Source: a virus. Taken from it: DNA of 32,872 bases. The notes under the pieces were generated by a model. It had not been told where the DNA came from. It saw nothing but the letters and a program-made list of their open reading frames with translations, and did not search any database. The first letter of the stretch is position 1; every line of letters begins with the position of its first letter. Positions 6,992 to 15,883 of the stretch are shown one piece after another. The translations under genes and the position numbers were made by a program. The DNA lies in IMG/VR virus record IMGVR_UViG_3300048589_000243, positions 1 to 32,872 of that record; one strand, given 5' to 3'.

Positions 6992-8817
6992 TTGAGAACT
7001 TTATAGCCGGAGACATGCTGTCGGTGTTCATGCCACCGCCGCGAATGACCGTGAGCGAGTGGGCTGAGGAATATCGCTACCTGTCGCCTGAGTCATGCGC
7101 CAACCCAGGCAAATACACCGTGGCCGCCACGCCGTATTGCAAGGAGCCGATGGACAGCGCCAACGATCCGACCGCTACCAGCGTCGTCCTCATGTGGGCG
7201 TCTCAGCTTGGGAAGACTGAGATCGGCAGCAATATCCTCGGTTACTTTTTTCACATCGAGCCATGCCCGATCCTGCTGGTGCAGCCAACGATTGAGCTTG
7301 GCGAGAGCTTTTCAAAGGAGCGGCTTGCGCCGATGATCCGCGACACGCCAGCTCTAACCAAGCTGGTATGTGACGCCAAGTCGCGAGACAGCGGAAACAC
7401 AATCCTACACAAGACATTTCCGGGAGGCAACCTTGCAATCGCAGGAGCCAACGCGCCGAGCGGACTTGCGAGCCGCCCGCGTCGCGTAGTCATCCTAGAA
7501 GAAGTTGACCGATACCCGGCAAGCGCTGGCACTGAGGGCGACCCTTCGGCGCTCGCTATCCGTCGAACTGAAACGTTCCCCGACGCGCGGATTTTCAAAA
7601 ACTCAACCCCTACCGTAAAGGGAAGATCGCGAATCGAAAAGGATTACGATGCAAGCGACCAGCGCCGCTGGTGGTGTCCGTGCCCGAAGTGTGGGCACCT
7701 GCAAACAATGAAATGGACGCAAGTCCGATACGACAAAGACGGCAATGGAAGCGATGCGTACTACGAGTGCGAAGGGTGCAAGGCCGCGCTGAATGACGCC
7801 GAGCGGGTTGGCATGGTGAGGCGCGGTAAGTGGATCGCCGAGTTTCCTGAGCGGACAGATAGAGGATACCACCTCTGCGGGGTGGCGAACGTGTTCCGGC
7901 ACAAGCAGGGTTACAAGTCGCGGATGCACCAGATGGTGGCCGACCACTTGGAGGCAAAGCGCAAAGGCAAGGAGACGCTGCGGACATGGGTAAACACCTT
8001 CCTCGCCGAGACGTGGGAAGATGAGGGCGAGGTGGTCGCGTGGGAACCGCTGATGCAGCGGCGCGAGAACTGGGGTGAGTTTCCCGCTGGCGGATTCATC
8101 GTGACTGCCGGGGCTGACATCCAAGGGGACCGGATAGAGATTGAATTCGTTGCGTGGGGCACGGATGAGGAAAGCTGGAGCCTCGGCTATTCCGTGATCA
8201 TGGGTGACTTCAACAACCCGACGATCCAGGCCGACGTCGAGGCGGAATTGAAGCGGACATGGCGGCACCCGTGCGGCGTGGAAATGCGGGTGACGTGCGC
8301 GTTCCTTGACAGCGGCCACAAGACCAAGGCAGTCTATCAATTCACTAAGAAGCGCGAGCGGGTGAAGATTTACGCGGCGAAGGGTCGCGGCGGCGCTGGG
8401 ATCCCGCTGCTGTCGCGCCCGACCCGGCAAGGAACCGTGCGGGCCGCGTTGTTCGCCGTTGGCACCGACACGGCCAAGGATCTGATTTATTCGCGCCTCG
8501 CCACTGCCGACCTCGGGCCGGGTTACATGCACTTTCCCAGCGACCGAGACGAGACATGGTTTCGCCAGTTGACGGCTGAAACCAAGGTGACACGCTACAA
8601 AGACGGCGTGCCGTTTTCCAAGTTTGAAAATCCCTCGAAGGCGCGCAACGAAGCGCTTGACTGCCGGGTTTATGCGCTCGGGGCGCTGCAACTTCTGAAT
8701 GTGAACTGGAAGCGGTTGGCAGAATCGTTCGTGATGACGGATGAGAAACCGAAAGCAGCGGCAAAGCCAGCGAAGAAACCAGCGAAAAAAGCAGGCGGAT
8801 GGGTGAATGAGTGGTGA
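6988..8817 (+). CDS. terminase large subunit (GpA family)
   Basis: A 609 aa packaging motor and nuclease of the lambda GpA family. The ATPase half shows a deviant Walker A SQLGKTE (72-78, K76) and a Walker B VVILEEVDRYP (from 167), with the EVDRYP form typical of this family. A zinc-finger-like CPCPKC...CEGC cluster (C230, C232, C235, C261, C264) follows. The nuclease half begins near VTAGADIQGDRIEIEF. The ATG at 6988 overlaps the small-subunit stop and is preferred over an upstream TTG at 6973. The C-terminus is a Lys/Ala-rich tail (AKPAKKPAKKAGG), probably a flexible portal-contact segment. A cos-type packaging mode is likely. Confidence 0.96.
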   Translation: MIENFIAGDMLSVFMPPPRMTVSEWAEEYRYLSPESCANPGKYTVAATPYCKEPMDSANDPTATSVVLMWASQLGKTEIGSNILGYFFHIEPCPILLVQPTIELGESFSKERLAPMIRDTPALTKLVCDAKSRDSGNTILHKTFPGGNLAIAGANAPSGLASRPRRVVILEEVDRYPASAGTEGDPSALAIRRTETFPDARIFKNSTPTVKGRSRIEKDYDASDQRRWWCPCPKCGHLQTMKWTQVRYDKDGNGSDAYYECEGCKAALNDAERVGMVRRGKWIAEFPERTDRGYHLCGVANVFRHKQGYKSRMHQMVADHLEAKRKGKETLRTWVNTFLAETWEDEGEVVAWEPLMQRRENWGEFPAGGFIVTAGADIQGDRIEIEFVAWGTDEESWSLGYSVIMGDFNNPTIQADVEAELKRTWRHPCGVEMRVTCAFLDSGHKTKAVYQFTKKRERVKIYAAKGRGGAGIPLLSRPTRQGTVRAALFAVGTDTAKDLIYSRLATADLGPGYMHFPSDRDETWFRQLTAETKVTRYKDGVPFSKFENPSKARNEALDCRVYALGALQLLNVNWKRLAESFVMTDEKPKAAAKPAKKPAKKAGGWVNEW

Positions 8818-8840
8818 GGGTTTGACACTCCGCCGCAAGC

Positions 8841-9086
8841 GTGACCAACGCGGAAGAACTGACACAAGTCGAGGCCGAGATTGCGGCTATCAGCGCAACG
8901 CTGCTGAAGATCTACGCCAAGACCAATCAATCGGTTTCCTTCGGCGATCAAACCTACTCGCTCGCGAATGCGAAGATGCTGGAAGACGCCCGCGACAGGC
9001 TCCGGCAACGGCGCAAGAACCTTGAATCCGCGCTCGCCGGTGGCACGCCTCGCAGAACCATAAAAATCGGCTTTCCGTCATGCTGA
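8841..9086 (+). CDS. gpW-like head-tail joining protein
   Basis: An 81 aa protein between the large terminase and portal genes, exactly where lambda W lies. The sequence is two helices around a short beta hairpin (QSVSFGDQTYSLANAKMLEDARDRL), the layout of gpW-like joiners, with a charged C-terminal end. The start is GTG at 8841, which follows a TTTGACACTCCGCCGC leader; no Shine-Dalgarno sequence is present. The end overlaps the portal start by seven bases. Expected role: sealing the portal and providing the tail docking site. Confidence 0.75.
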   Translation: MTNAEELTQVEAEIAAISATLLKIYAKTNQSVSFGDQTYSLANAKMLEDARDRLRQRRKNLESALAGGTPRRTIKIGFPSC

Positions 9087-10534
9087 AATCACTCCGCAAT
9101 TTCTTCTTTCGATCCGCTCCGAAGGCTGCCCGCAACTTCAGCGCCGCCAACACATCGCGCTTGACCGCCGATTGGATCACCGCGCCGCTGTCGGCAGACT
9201 CCGCCATGCGCGGAAGACTTGGCACCATGCGCCATCGTGCCCGCGACCTCGAAAGAAATAACGAGTGGGCGCGTGGATTCCTTCGGACGCTGGAAAACAA
9301 CGTGATTGGCGAGATGGGGATTTCCTTACAAATGCGAGTAAAAGACCCCGGAAAAGAAACGTTTGACGAGGTGGCCAACGACAAGATCGAAACCGCTTGG
9401 TACCAGTGGGGCCGCATCGGCAATTGCACGGTGTGCGGTCGCTACACTTGGCGTGACCTGCAACGCCTAATAGTCCGCACCATCGCCCGCGACGGAGAAG
9501 TTATCCTCCGCAAAATCTGGCAGCGCGCCGGGTTCAAGCTGCAAATCATCGAAGCTGACCTCCTCGACGTGGATGCGAATTTTATTGCCAGCAATGGAAA
9601 CGAGGTACGCTTCGGCGTGGAGATCGACAGCTTCGGTGCCGCCGTTGCATACTACCTGCTCGGCCACCACCCCGGCGATTCAGATTTCCAGCAACGCCCG
9701 GCCAAACGCGCCCGCATTCCCGCCGCTGAGATCATCCATCTTTTCATCTCTGATCGACCCGGCCAAACTCGCGGGCTGCCGTGGTTGTGCGCATCCATGC
9801 AGCGGATGAAGATGCTCGACGGATACGCAGAGGCCGAGCTTGTCGCCGCCCGCACCAGCGCAGCCAAGATGGGATTCTTCACGAAGCAGACGCCGGAAGG
9901 ATGGGACGGGGTGGTCGATGGCGACGGCAATCTGGCGATGGATGCCAGCCCTGGCACCATCGAGGAACTGCCGCCCGGTGTGGATTTCAAATCGTGGGAC
10001 AGCAACCACCCGAACAGCGGATATGGTGACTTCGTGAAGTCATCGCTGCGCGGCATCGCAACCTCGCTCGGGATCAGCTACAACACCTTGGCCAGCGATC
10101 TGGAAGGCGTGAACTATTCCAGCATTCGCGCTGGCCTAATCGAAGAGCGCGAAGTATGGAAGGCGATCCAGCGCTACTTAATCGACCACCTATGCGAACC
10201 GGTGTTTGAGGACTGGCTGACAATGCAACTGGTCAACGGGTCGCTCGGCCTGCCGTTTGAGAAGATGTGGAAGTTCAACGTGCCGGAATTCCAGGGCCGC
10301 CGGTGGGCGTGGGTCGATCCGAAGAAAGACATGGAATCCGCCATCCTTGCAATCCGCTCTGGCCAGACATCACTGCGCAAGGTGGTCGCTGAATCAGGCG
10401 GCGACATCTACGACGTGTTGCGCTCGATCAAGGCCGACAATGACCTAGCCGCTTCGCTTGGCGTGACGCTGCCGGAACTGGTTGACCCGCCGAAAGCGCC
10501 GCCGCCGCAAGCGGTGATTGACACCGAAGATTAA
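9080..10534 (+). CDS. portal protein (lambda family)
   Basis: A 484 aa portal protein of the lambda gpB family. The N-terminal RARDLERNNEWARGFLRTLENNVIGEMGI segment (about 52-80) is a signature of that family. The segments RTIARDGEVILRKIW and IIEADLLDVDAN and the later region of SLGISYNTLASDLEGVNYSSIRAGLIEEREVWK are also typical. Twelve copies form the ring at the head vertex through which DNA enters and leaves. The order terminase, W-like, portal and protease/capsid is the classic head cassette. Length is normal to slightly short for the family. Confidence 0.95.
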   Translation: MLKSLRNFFFRSAPKAARNFSAANTSRLTADWITAPLSADSAMRGRLGTMRHRARDLERNNEWARGFLRTLENNVIGEMGISLQMRVKDPGKETFDEVANDKIETAWYQWGRIGNCTVCGRYTWRDLQRLIVRTIARDGEVILRKIWQRAGFKLQIIEADLLDVDANFIASNGNEVRFGVEIDSFGAAVAYYLLGHHPGDSDFQQRPAKRARIPAAEIIHLFISDRPGQTRGLPWLCASMQRMKMLDGYAEAELVAARTSAAKMGFFTKQTPEGWDGVVDGDGNLAMDASPGTIEELPPGVDFKSWDSNHPNSGYGDFVKSSLRGIATSLGISYNTLASDLEGVNYSSIRAGLIEEREVWKAIQRYLIDHLCEPVFEDWLTMQLVNGSLGLPFEKMWKFNVPEFQGRRWAWVDPKKDMESAILAIRSGQTSLRKVVAESGGDIYDVLRSIKADNDLAASLGVTLPELVDPPKAPPPQAVIDTED

Positions 10535-10538
10535 GGCG

Positions 10539-12566
10539 ATGCGACCTCGCTCAAATAACCCGTTTATCACCACCCGTGACGCTCTCGAAGAGTTGCTTTA
10601 CCGCTCTATCGAGATTGACCGGTCGGCAATCAACGAAAAGGAACGAACCGTTTCCTTGTCGTTTTCCAGCGAGACGCCAGTCGAAAGATGGTTTGGCTCC
10701 GAAGTGCTAGGCCATGAATCCGGCAACGTGAGGATGAACCGGTTAGAAAACGGCGCGGCTTTGCTGATGGACCATGACCGCAAGGATCAGGTTGGCGTGG
10801 TTGAAACCGCCACAATCGACAAAGACCGCAAAGGCCGCGCAGTGGTTAGGTTTTCGCGGAGCGCGCGCGGCGAGGAAATTTTTCAGGACGTGAAGGATGG
10901 CATCCGCCGATTGGTTTCGGTCGGATACCGGATTCACAAGCAGGTTACCGAGAAGCAATCCGGCGGCGTGGAAGTCGTTAGGGTTACGGATTGGGAGCCT
11001 TACGAATTGTCCATCGTTGCAATCCCTGCTGACGACACCGTGGGAGTCGGTCGGGGTGAAGTGTCACCGCCCGCGCAGTCTAACTATTTTCAGAATCAAA
11101 ATATGAATCGTTCTCAACTTATCGCCGCGCTACGCGCCGCAAATATCACGTTTCAGGACACTATGACGGATGACGAGCTTCGCGCTCTGCTTCCCGCTCA
11201 GACTCCTGCCGCCCCGCCTTCCGCTACTCGCTCACACGAACCCGGAAACGTCGTTACCATCACCCGCGAAGCTCCGCCCGTCACCGAGGCCGACCTGCAA
11301 CGCGGCATCGCCACCGAGCGCACCCGCATCGGCACAATCAACGCCATCGCCAATCAGGCGAGGGCGCAAGGACTGACCGTTGACGAGCACGCCGCGATCA
11401 CCGCAGGCCACACGCCCGAGATGTTCCGCGAAACTGTGCTGAATGCACTCTGTGCTCGCACTCAGGCATTCGCTCCCGGCACGCAAAGCCGCCAAGAGGC
11501 TCGCGACATGAATCGCTTCTCAATCGCTCGTGGCATTCAGCTCGTCGCATCTGGCCGCGCACTCGACGGCGTGGAGCGTGAGATGCACGAAGAGGCTTTG
11601 ACCGAGGCTCGTAACTTCGGACTTGGAATCTCCGGTCAATTTGCCGTGCCAATGATGGCGCTGCAACACGGTCGGCGCGATCTTACTGCAACAGGCGGCA
11701 CAAATGGCGACGCTGGCGGCAACACCATCACCACCACGCACGGAGCATTTATTGAGCTGCTCTACAACAAGCTTTCGTTGCGCAGTCTCGGAACTCAGTT
11801 TCTAACGAACCTGCAAGGCAACTTTGCGCTGCCGAAAATGCTCACCGGCACGGCACCAGCGAAGGCAACTGAAAATGCTGCGCTTGGCGAATCCAGCCCA
11901 ACGACCGGGCTAGTAAACTTCTCGCCAAAGCGGGCGGGTCGGTTTGTGGAATACTCGAAGCAACTCGTTGCGCAATCCCCGCTCGCATGGGAAGGCATCC
12001 TTCGTGGCGACCTCTCCACGATGCTGGCGATCCTGATGGAAACCGCCGCAATCAACGGCGGAGGCAGCGACGAGCCAACCGGCATCCTGCAAACCAACGG
12101 CATCGGCAGTGTTGCGGGTGGCACGGATGGGCTCGCGCTCACTCGCGCCAATGCCATTCGGCTGAAGACGCTTGTGGCGTCGTCTAACGCCCTCGCTGGC
12201 TCGCTCGGATTCCTGACTAATTCCGCAGTTCGCGGCAAGGCGCAGGAAACCGCAATTGATAGCGGCTCGGGCCTATTCCTTTGGAAGGATGACCAGGATG
12301 ACCGCTTCATGGGCTACCGCGCCGAGGTCAGCGAAAGCGTTCCAAGCACGCTTACCAAAGGCAGCAGCGGCGCGGTTTGCTCTGCTATGATCTTCGGTAA
12401 CTTTGCTGATTCGATCTTGGCGCAATGGGGCGGGATTGATTTCACCGTGAATCCTTACATCAAGGACACCGAAGGACTCATCCGCATTACCGCCGATTGC
12501 TTCTACGATTTCGGCATTCGTCGGGCAGCGTCGTTCGCTGCGATCAAGGACCTCCTCACCGCGTAA
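10539..12566 (+). CDS. prohead protease fused to major capsid protein
   Basis: A single 675 aa frame joins two normally separate head proteins. Residues 1-185 form an HK97-type prohead protease. The catalytic His lies in LLMDHD (H79) and the Ser in RLVSVGYR (S127), followed by DWEPYELSIVAIPAD. Residues from about 189 form a scaffold-like delta region with an HeH-like helix (SQLIAALRAANITF). From about 325 it is an HK97-fold major capsid protein, with SPKRAGRFVEYSKQLVAQS and GGGSDEPTGIL typical. The ATG at 10539 is chosen; a TTG at 10518 is also in frame. An internal ATG at 11103 (MNRSQL) could give separate capsid. A terminator follows. Confidence 0.93.
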   Translation: MRPRSNNPFITTRDALEELLYRSIEIDRSAINEKERTVSLSFSSETPVERWFGSEVLGHESGNVRMNRLENGAALLMDHDRKDQVGVVETATIDKDRKGRAVVRFSRSARGEEIFQDVKDGIRRLVSVGYRIHKQVTEKQSGGVEVVRVTDWEPYELSIVAIPADDTVGVGRGEVSPPAQSNYFQNQNMNRSQLIAALRAANITFQDTMTDDELRALLPAQTPAAPPSATRSHEPGNVVTITREAPPVTEADLQRGIATERTRIGTINAIANQARAQGLTVDEHAAITAGHTPEMFRETVLNALCARTQAFAPGTQSRQEARDMNRFSIARGIQLVASGRALDGVEREMHEEALTEARNFGLGISGQFAVPMMALQHGRRDLTATGGTNGDAGGNTITTTHGAFIELLYNKLSLRSLGTQFLTNLQGNFALPKMLTGTAPAKATENAALGESSPTTGLVNFSPKRAGRFVEYSKQLVAQSPLAWEGILRGDLSTMLAILMETAAINGGGSDEPTGILQTNGIGSVAGGTDGLALTRANAIRLKTLVASSNALAGSLGFLTNSAVRGKAQETAIDSGSGLFLWKDDQDDRFMGYRAEVSESVPSTLTKGSSGAVCSAMIFGNFADSILAQWGGIDFTVNPYIKDTEGLIRITADCFYDFGIRRAASFAAIKDLLTA

Positions 12567-12583
12567 TTGTTGCTAGGTTGGTT

Positions 12584-12627
12584 ATGGCGGCGGAGGTTTT
12601 ATCGTTTCCCCTCCGCTGCCATTTTTT
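12584..12627 (+). terminator. rho-independent terminator after the capsid gene
   Basis: A 13-bp stem (12584-12596 with 12610-12622, one G-U pair) closes a 13-base loop and runs into five to six Ts. It begins 18 bases past the capsid stop. It would lower transcription into the following genes and keep capsid expression high relative to them. Confidence 0.9.
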
Positions 12628-12648
12628 CAAACGACTACTTTCAAAATC

Positions 12649-13533
12649 ATGAAATTTCTACTCCTGTTTCTAACGCTTATCGCATCGGCGTTTTCGCAAA
12701 CCTCAGTCACCTTGCTTGCTCACCAAAAGCTTGTTGTCGCTAATAATGGCGGGCAAACAATTACAGACGTTGGTCCACTCTACACCGGCCAAGCCAAGTT
12801 CTTTCTCACTGCGAAATCAGACGCTGGGACCAGCCCGACGCTTGCGGTAAAACTCCAATCGTCGCCGCCTCTAAATCGGTTTTTCGATGTTGCGTCAACC
12901 TCGTCCGATACCGTTGCTGACATTAAGCACCGATCAGGAGCTGCTGAAAATCTGAAGATTGCTGCGAAATTCGTTGTTCCGACAGGCGGACTGACTATAT
13001 CGAAAGTATATCTTCCACTCAAAAAAGCAGGAGCGCCAACAGGCACCTTCACCCTTGCTGTCTATGCTGACACCGCTGGCGATCCATCTGGCTCAGCGCT
13101 CGCCACGTTCGGAACTCTTAACGTCGCCACGCTTACCACTTCATACGCACAGACAGCGTTTTCCCTAACCACTCCGGTTGATTTGGCGGCTGGCACGTTT
13201 CATCTTGTTGCCACGTCAGACGTCTCAGCGTCCGCTTCGGTAAATGTGCTATGGCGATCAATCACGGTGGCAAGCGGCGGAAACCTTAATCTATACGGCT
13301 CCGCGTGGGTGCCGACAGCAACCTCTAATATGGAGTTCCAGGCGTTCTTCTATCAGTTCGCTGACATCACTGGCGGTGGATTCGCGAGCGTCGCCGCAGT
13401 AGCAAGCACTCAGGCAATCGAGCTAAATATCGACAAGTTTTCGCTCATTCGTCCTTACATCACAATCGGAGGGACTGATAGCCCGGCGTTTTATCTATCG
13501 GTTTCAGCGCTCGCGAAACAGGTCCAACCATAA
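12649..13533 (+). CDS. structural protein with Sec-type signal peptide
   Basis: A 294 aa protein of unknown function. It opens with MKFLLLFLTLIASAFSQ, a textbook signal peptide with a likely signal peptidase I cut after AFS. The rest is beta-rich, Ser/Thr/Ala-rich and low in charge (for example VKLQSSPPLNRFFDV), fitting a jelly-roll or Ig-like particle protein. The position right after the capsid gene suggests a head decoration or fibre protein. A signal peptide on a phage particle protein is unusual because assembly is cytoplasmic. It has no Shine-Dalgarno sequence and sits behind the capsid terminator. Confidence 0.65.
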   Translation: MKFLLLFLTLIASAFSQTSVTLLAHQKLVVANNGGQTITDVGPLYTGQAKFFLTAKSDAGTSPTLAVKLQSSPPLNRFFDVASTSSDTVADIKHRSGAAENLKIAAKFVVPTGGLTISKVYLPLKKAGAPTGTFTLAVYADTAGDPSGSALATFGTLNVATLTTSYAQTAFSLTTPVDLAAGTFHLVATSDVSASASVNVLWRSITVASGGNLNLYGSAWVPTATSNMEFQAFFYQFADITGGGFASVAAVASTQAIELNIDKFSLIRPYITIGGTDSPAFYLSVSALAKQVQP

Positions 13534-13540
13534 CGCGAAA

Positions 13541-13759
13541 ATGAAAACGATTAAAGTAATCACATCGTGCCTGATCAGCGGTGAGCATGTCTCCACTGGA
13601 TCGAGTTTTCAGGTAAATGACCGCACCGCAGTCGAGCTTGTTGCGCTTGGTCGGGCATCCATCGTCACGCCGGAAATCGAAACCCGGCAACCTGAAATCG
13701 AAAACCGCGATCCGGTCACCGAGTCCCCCCGCAAGGCACGGTCGAATAAATCGAAATGA
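13541..13759 (+). CDS. small head-cluster protein
   Basis: A 72 aa protein. The first 45 residues (IKVITSCLISGEHV, then VNDRTAVELVALGRASIV) match a small beta-rich module that is widespread after capsid genes in siphoviruses, where it may aid head completion. The C-terminal tail is repetitive (PEIETRQ followed by PEIENRD) and ends Lys/Arg-rich. The start lies seven bases after the previous gene and the stop overlaps the next gene (ATGA). Function is unproven. Confidence 0.65.
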   Translation: MKTIKVITSCLISGEHVSTGSSFQVNDRTAVELVALGRASIVTPEIETRQPEIENRDPVTESPRKARSNKSK

Positions 13760-14070
13760 CCAGCGAAACCGCCAACGCAATCGCCGACGCATTCCGGGAA
13801 CTCCGGGATGCGTTCGGTGTTTCGATTGCGTTCGGGGCAACCACGATCACGGCCATTGTTGCCGAGTCGGAACTATCGAGGGAACTGGTCAACGGTGGCT
13901 TTGCAGCTACCGGAGAAATCCAAGTGAAGGCGCTGCTGGCTGACCTTCCATCCACCCCAGCGCTAGGCAGCGCTGCCACATATCAGGCGGTGGCCTACAA
14001 GGTGGACAAGCGAGCGATTCAACCCGGAGGGCTCATCGGCGAGTTTACCTTGCGACCAGCTAAGCGTTAG
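13756..14070 (+). CDS. head-tail joining protein (lambda FII-like group)
   Basis: A 104 aa protein. The N-terminal helix (AIADAFRELRDAFG) is followed by beta-strands ending in GGLIGEFTLRPAKR. This layout resembles the small head-closure proteins annotated as lambda gpFII-like or ATP-binding sugar transporter-like in phage genomes. The position at the end of the head cluster fits. Its TAG stop overlaps the TAA of the opposite-strand gene in the four bases TTAG, so the two genes converge with no space between them. Confidence 0.6.
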   Translation: MTSETANAIADAFRELRDAFGVSIAFGATTITAIVAESELSRELVNGGFAATGEIQVKALLADLPSTPALGSAATYQAVAYKVDKRAIQPGGLIGEFTLRPAKR

Positions 14071-14780
14071 AGCGCATTCAGAATGTCGCGCAGTTGCTCC
14101 GTATCCTCGCGCAACGCCTCGCGCTGTTCATCCGTCATTCCAGGAAGCGTCTTGCGCAGCACGGTCAATAGGCGGGTGAGGTGTGGCACGTAGTTATCGT
14201 GCCCGACATGCTCGCCTCGGCTGGTGATTTCCTCATCAGTGACGATGCGAGGGCGGTCTTCCGCGATGCGCACCGATAGCGCGAGGCGCTTGACGGTGGG
14301 TGGCTTAACGGATTCGGAATCCGTTAGCATGCTCATCCACGCCAACCGCTCAGGTGTTGGCAGCGGTGCCAGCACCCGGTGATGACCGAAAGACAACCGC
14401 TCGCGACGTTCTTCCATCGGGATTCTGCGAGCGACTTCCGCGTACTTGGAAATCGTTTGGCGATCCAATCCGGTAGCCTCAACCGCAAGATCGAAGGCGT
14501 GAGACGGGATGCGGTTCGGCACCTTTGGATCGAACTCCGCGCTATCAAGAAGCAACTGCTTGCCCCACTTGCGCTCACCGTAAACCATCCAATCACCGAT
14601 GCACCAGGCCGCACTTTGAAGGGCTGTGCCGAAGCTGGACCCGATGGCGTTCCACTCCTCGAAAGTTAGATCTTTCGCGAGCAGCAACCCGGTGGGGGTA
14701 GCAGTGATGAACTTCGGCAGCGGTGCGATGGCGTTTCCCATGCCATCGGTCACAACGTCAAAATCAAGCGTCGAGATCAT
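14067..14780 (-). CDS. LmbU-like regulatory protein
   Basis: A 237 aa protein on the strand opposite to almost everything else. The central part (LTFEEWNAIGSSFGTAL, then WCIGDWMVYGERKWG, and TGLDRQTISKYAEVARRIP) matches LmbU-type transcription regulators, which are HTH proteins spread through actinobacteria and various phages. A C-terminal helical region with QREALREDTEQLRDIL follows. The start overlaps the upstream HTH gene by ATGA, so the two are co-translated. A role in repressing or activating phage genes is inferred. The gene lies inside the late region but is transcribed against it. Confidence 0.7.
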   Translation of the reverse strand: MISTLDFDVVTDGMGNAIAPLPKFITATPTGLLLAKDLTFEEWNAIGSSFGTALQSAAWCIGDWMVYGERKWGKQLLLDSAEFDPKVPNRIPSHAFDLAVEATGLDRQTISKYAEVARRIPMEERRERLSFGHHRVLAPLPTPERLAWMSMLTDSESVKPPTVKRLALSVRIAEDRPRIVTDEEITSRGEHVGHDNYVPHLTRLLTVLRKTLPGMTDEQREALREDTEQLRDILNAL

Positions 14781-15151
14781 TGGCCAGTGAGTGACTTCAT
14801 CCGCGCTTCCCGGCAGTTCTCGCGGTTCGCCTTAGGGCGCATCGCCCGCACCGGAGGAATACCGAACGCCTCGCACAATTCGATGCAGCGCTTCGATACT
14901 GCCGCCCGCGTGACGGCGTGACGGCGGGCAATATCCGCCTCGCTCGCGCCTTCGTATCCGATGCCGGTCACCAGCGCCACACACTCGACTCCGAGCGCCG
15001 GGTTGCTATCGGCGAGCATGATTCCGACGAGGCGACGAACAACGACCAACGCCCCGCGCTCGGGCCGTGGCGCTTCTCGTTCTCGTTTCGGCTCCGCTAC
15101 TGGCACCAGCGATCCGTTTTCCCACGCTGATTGATTGGCTTGACAACGCAT
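14777..15151 (-). CDS. HTH protein, first gene of antisense cassette
   Basis: A 124 aa protein if started at the ATG at 15151; the frame is open to an ATG at 15205. The second half has a clear helix-turn-helix (EADIARRHAVTRAAVSKR), followed by FGIPPVRAMRPKANREN, a motif seen in sigma-like or recombinase-like HTH proteins. The middle (VECVALVTGIGYEGA) is hydrophobic. The 15151 start is favoured because a promoter fits directly upstream and would give a leaderless message. It pairs with the LmbU-like gene as a small regulatory operon. Confidence 0.7.
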   Translation of the reverse strand: MRCQANQSAWENGSLVPVAEPKREREAPRPERGALVVVRRLVGIMLADSNPALGVECVALVTGIGYEGASEADIARRHAVTRAAVSKRCIELCEAFGIPPVRAMRPKANRENCREARMKSLTGQ

Positions 15152-15157
15152 GCCGAT

Positions 15158-15186
15158 AGTATGCCAGCATCCGTTTCCGGCGTCAA
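15158..15186 (-). promoter_or_regulatory. sigma-70-type promoter of the antisense cassette
   Basis: On the minus strand TTGACG (15186-15181) and CATACT (15163-15158) are separated by exactly 17 bases, matching the -35 and -10 boxes at five and four of six positions. The predicted transcript start, seven bases beyond the -10 box, coincides with the A of the ATG at 15151. It is the only promoter in the window with both boxes well placed that I noted. Confidence 0.5.
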
Positions 15187-15883
15187 GAGCCGCGCAATCC
15201 TCCAAACCGAAGAAACCGGCACGATGGATCGGTTCGGCGTGGACACTCTAACCAGCGTCGAAGAAATCCCAGTCGAGTTATTCCCGCAGGCCATGCGAGG
15301 TATCGGCGCGCGTCACCCGCGATTTGCAAACATGGCGGTTTCAAAGGTGAATTACTCGGCGGCCAAGCACGGGCGATTTTTCCGAACCACCTACATTTAC
15401 GAGGGATTCCTGCTGAGCCTACCAGAACCAACCTATGAACTCGATGTTTCGACCGGCGAAGAACCTATCCAGACTCACCCAGATTTTGAGACGTTCGCAG
15501 GCACGCCGGCCGCACCGCTCAACGGCGCGATCTTCCTCGATCCGGAGACGCGAAAACCGTCGAAGAAAGCCGATGCGGTATGGTATGAATTCAAGGTTGC
15601 CGATGCGGCACCAGGCACCAGCAACAAGAAGGCAGGCATCCAAAGCTACCTTGTGCCTGGGGCAACATGGACTGAAATTTCCTACTCTAAAACCAGGCCG
15701 TCCGACCTCGGCAACATCGGTAAAATCGACACGCCAAACGGACCAGCGCCAACTTTGCCAGATGGGGCCGATTGGCTTTTCGTCGGCATGACTTACACGA
15801 AGCGCGGCAGCATTTATGAGATACGACGGACGTGGCGAGCGAGTTCACGCGGCGGATGGGATACCGACATTTACGACACATGA
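15161..15883 (+). CDS. hypothetical tail-region protein
   Basis: A 240 aa protein of unknown function. Starts at 15161 and at 15224 (giving 219 aa, MDRFGVDTL) are both possible; neither has a Shine-Dalgarno sequence, and an ATG at 15131 would run through the divergent promoter. The protein is beta-rich and aromatic-rich, with YIYEGFLLSLPEPTYE and a C-terminal YEIRRTWRASSRGGWD. That composition suggests a particle component. It is the first rightward gene after the antisense cassette and overlaps the next gene by ATGA. Confidence 0.6.
   Translation: MPASVSGVKSRAILQTEETGTMDRFGVDTLTSVEEIPVELFPQAMRGIGARHPRFANMAVSKVNYSAAKHGRFFRTTYIYEGFLLSLPEPTYELDVSTGEEPIQTHPDFETFAGTPAAPLNGAIFLDPETRKPSKKADAVWYEFKVADAAPGTSNKKAGIQSYLVPGATWTEISYSKTRPSDLGNIGKIDTPNGPAPTLPDGADWLFVGMTYTKRGSIYEIRRTWRASSRGGWDTDIYDT

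Noticed and set aside
7603-8865. A 420 aa minus-strand ORF opposite the large terminase
   Set aside because: The plus-strand terminase is certain and the antisense frame has no recognisable domain; it is a GC-driven shadow.
15140-15168. Rightward promoter at TTGACA near 15140
   Set aside because: No acceptable -10 hexamer was found at normal spacing; the leftward pair is much better.
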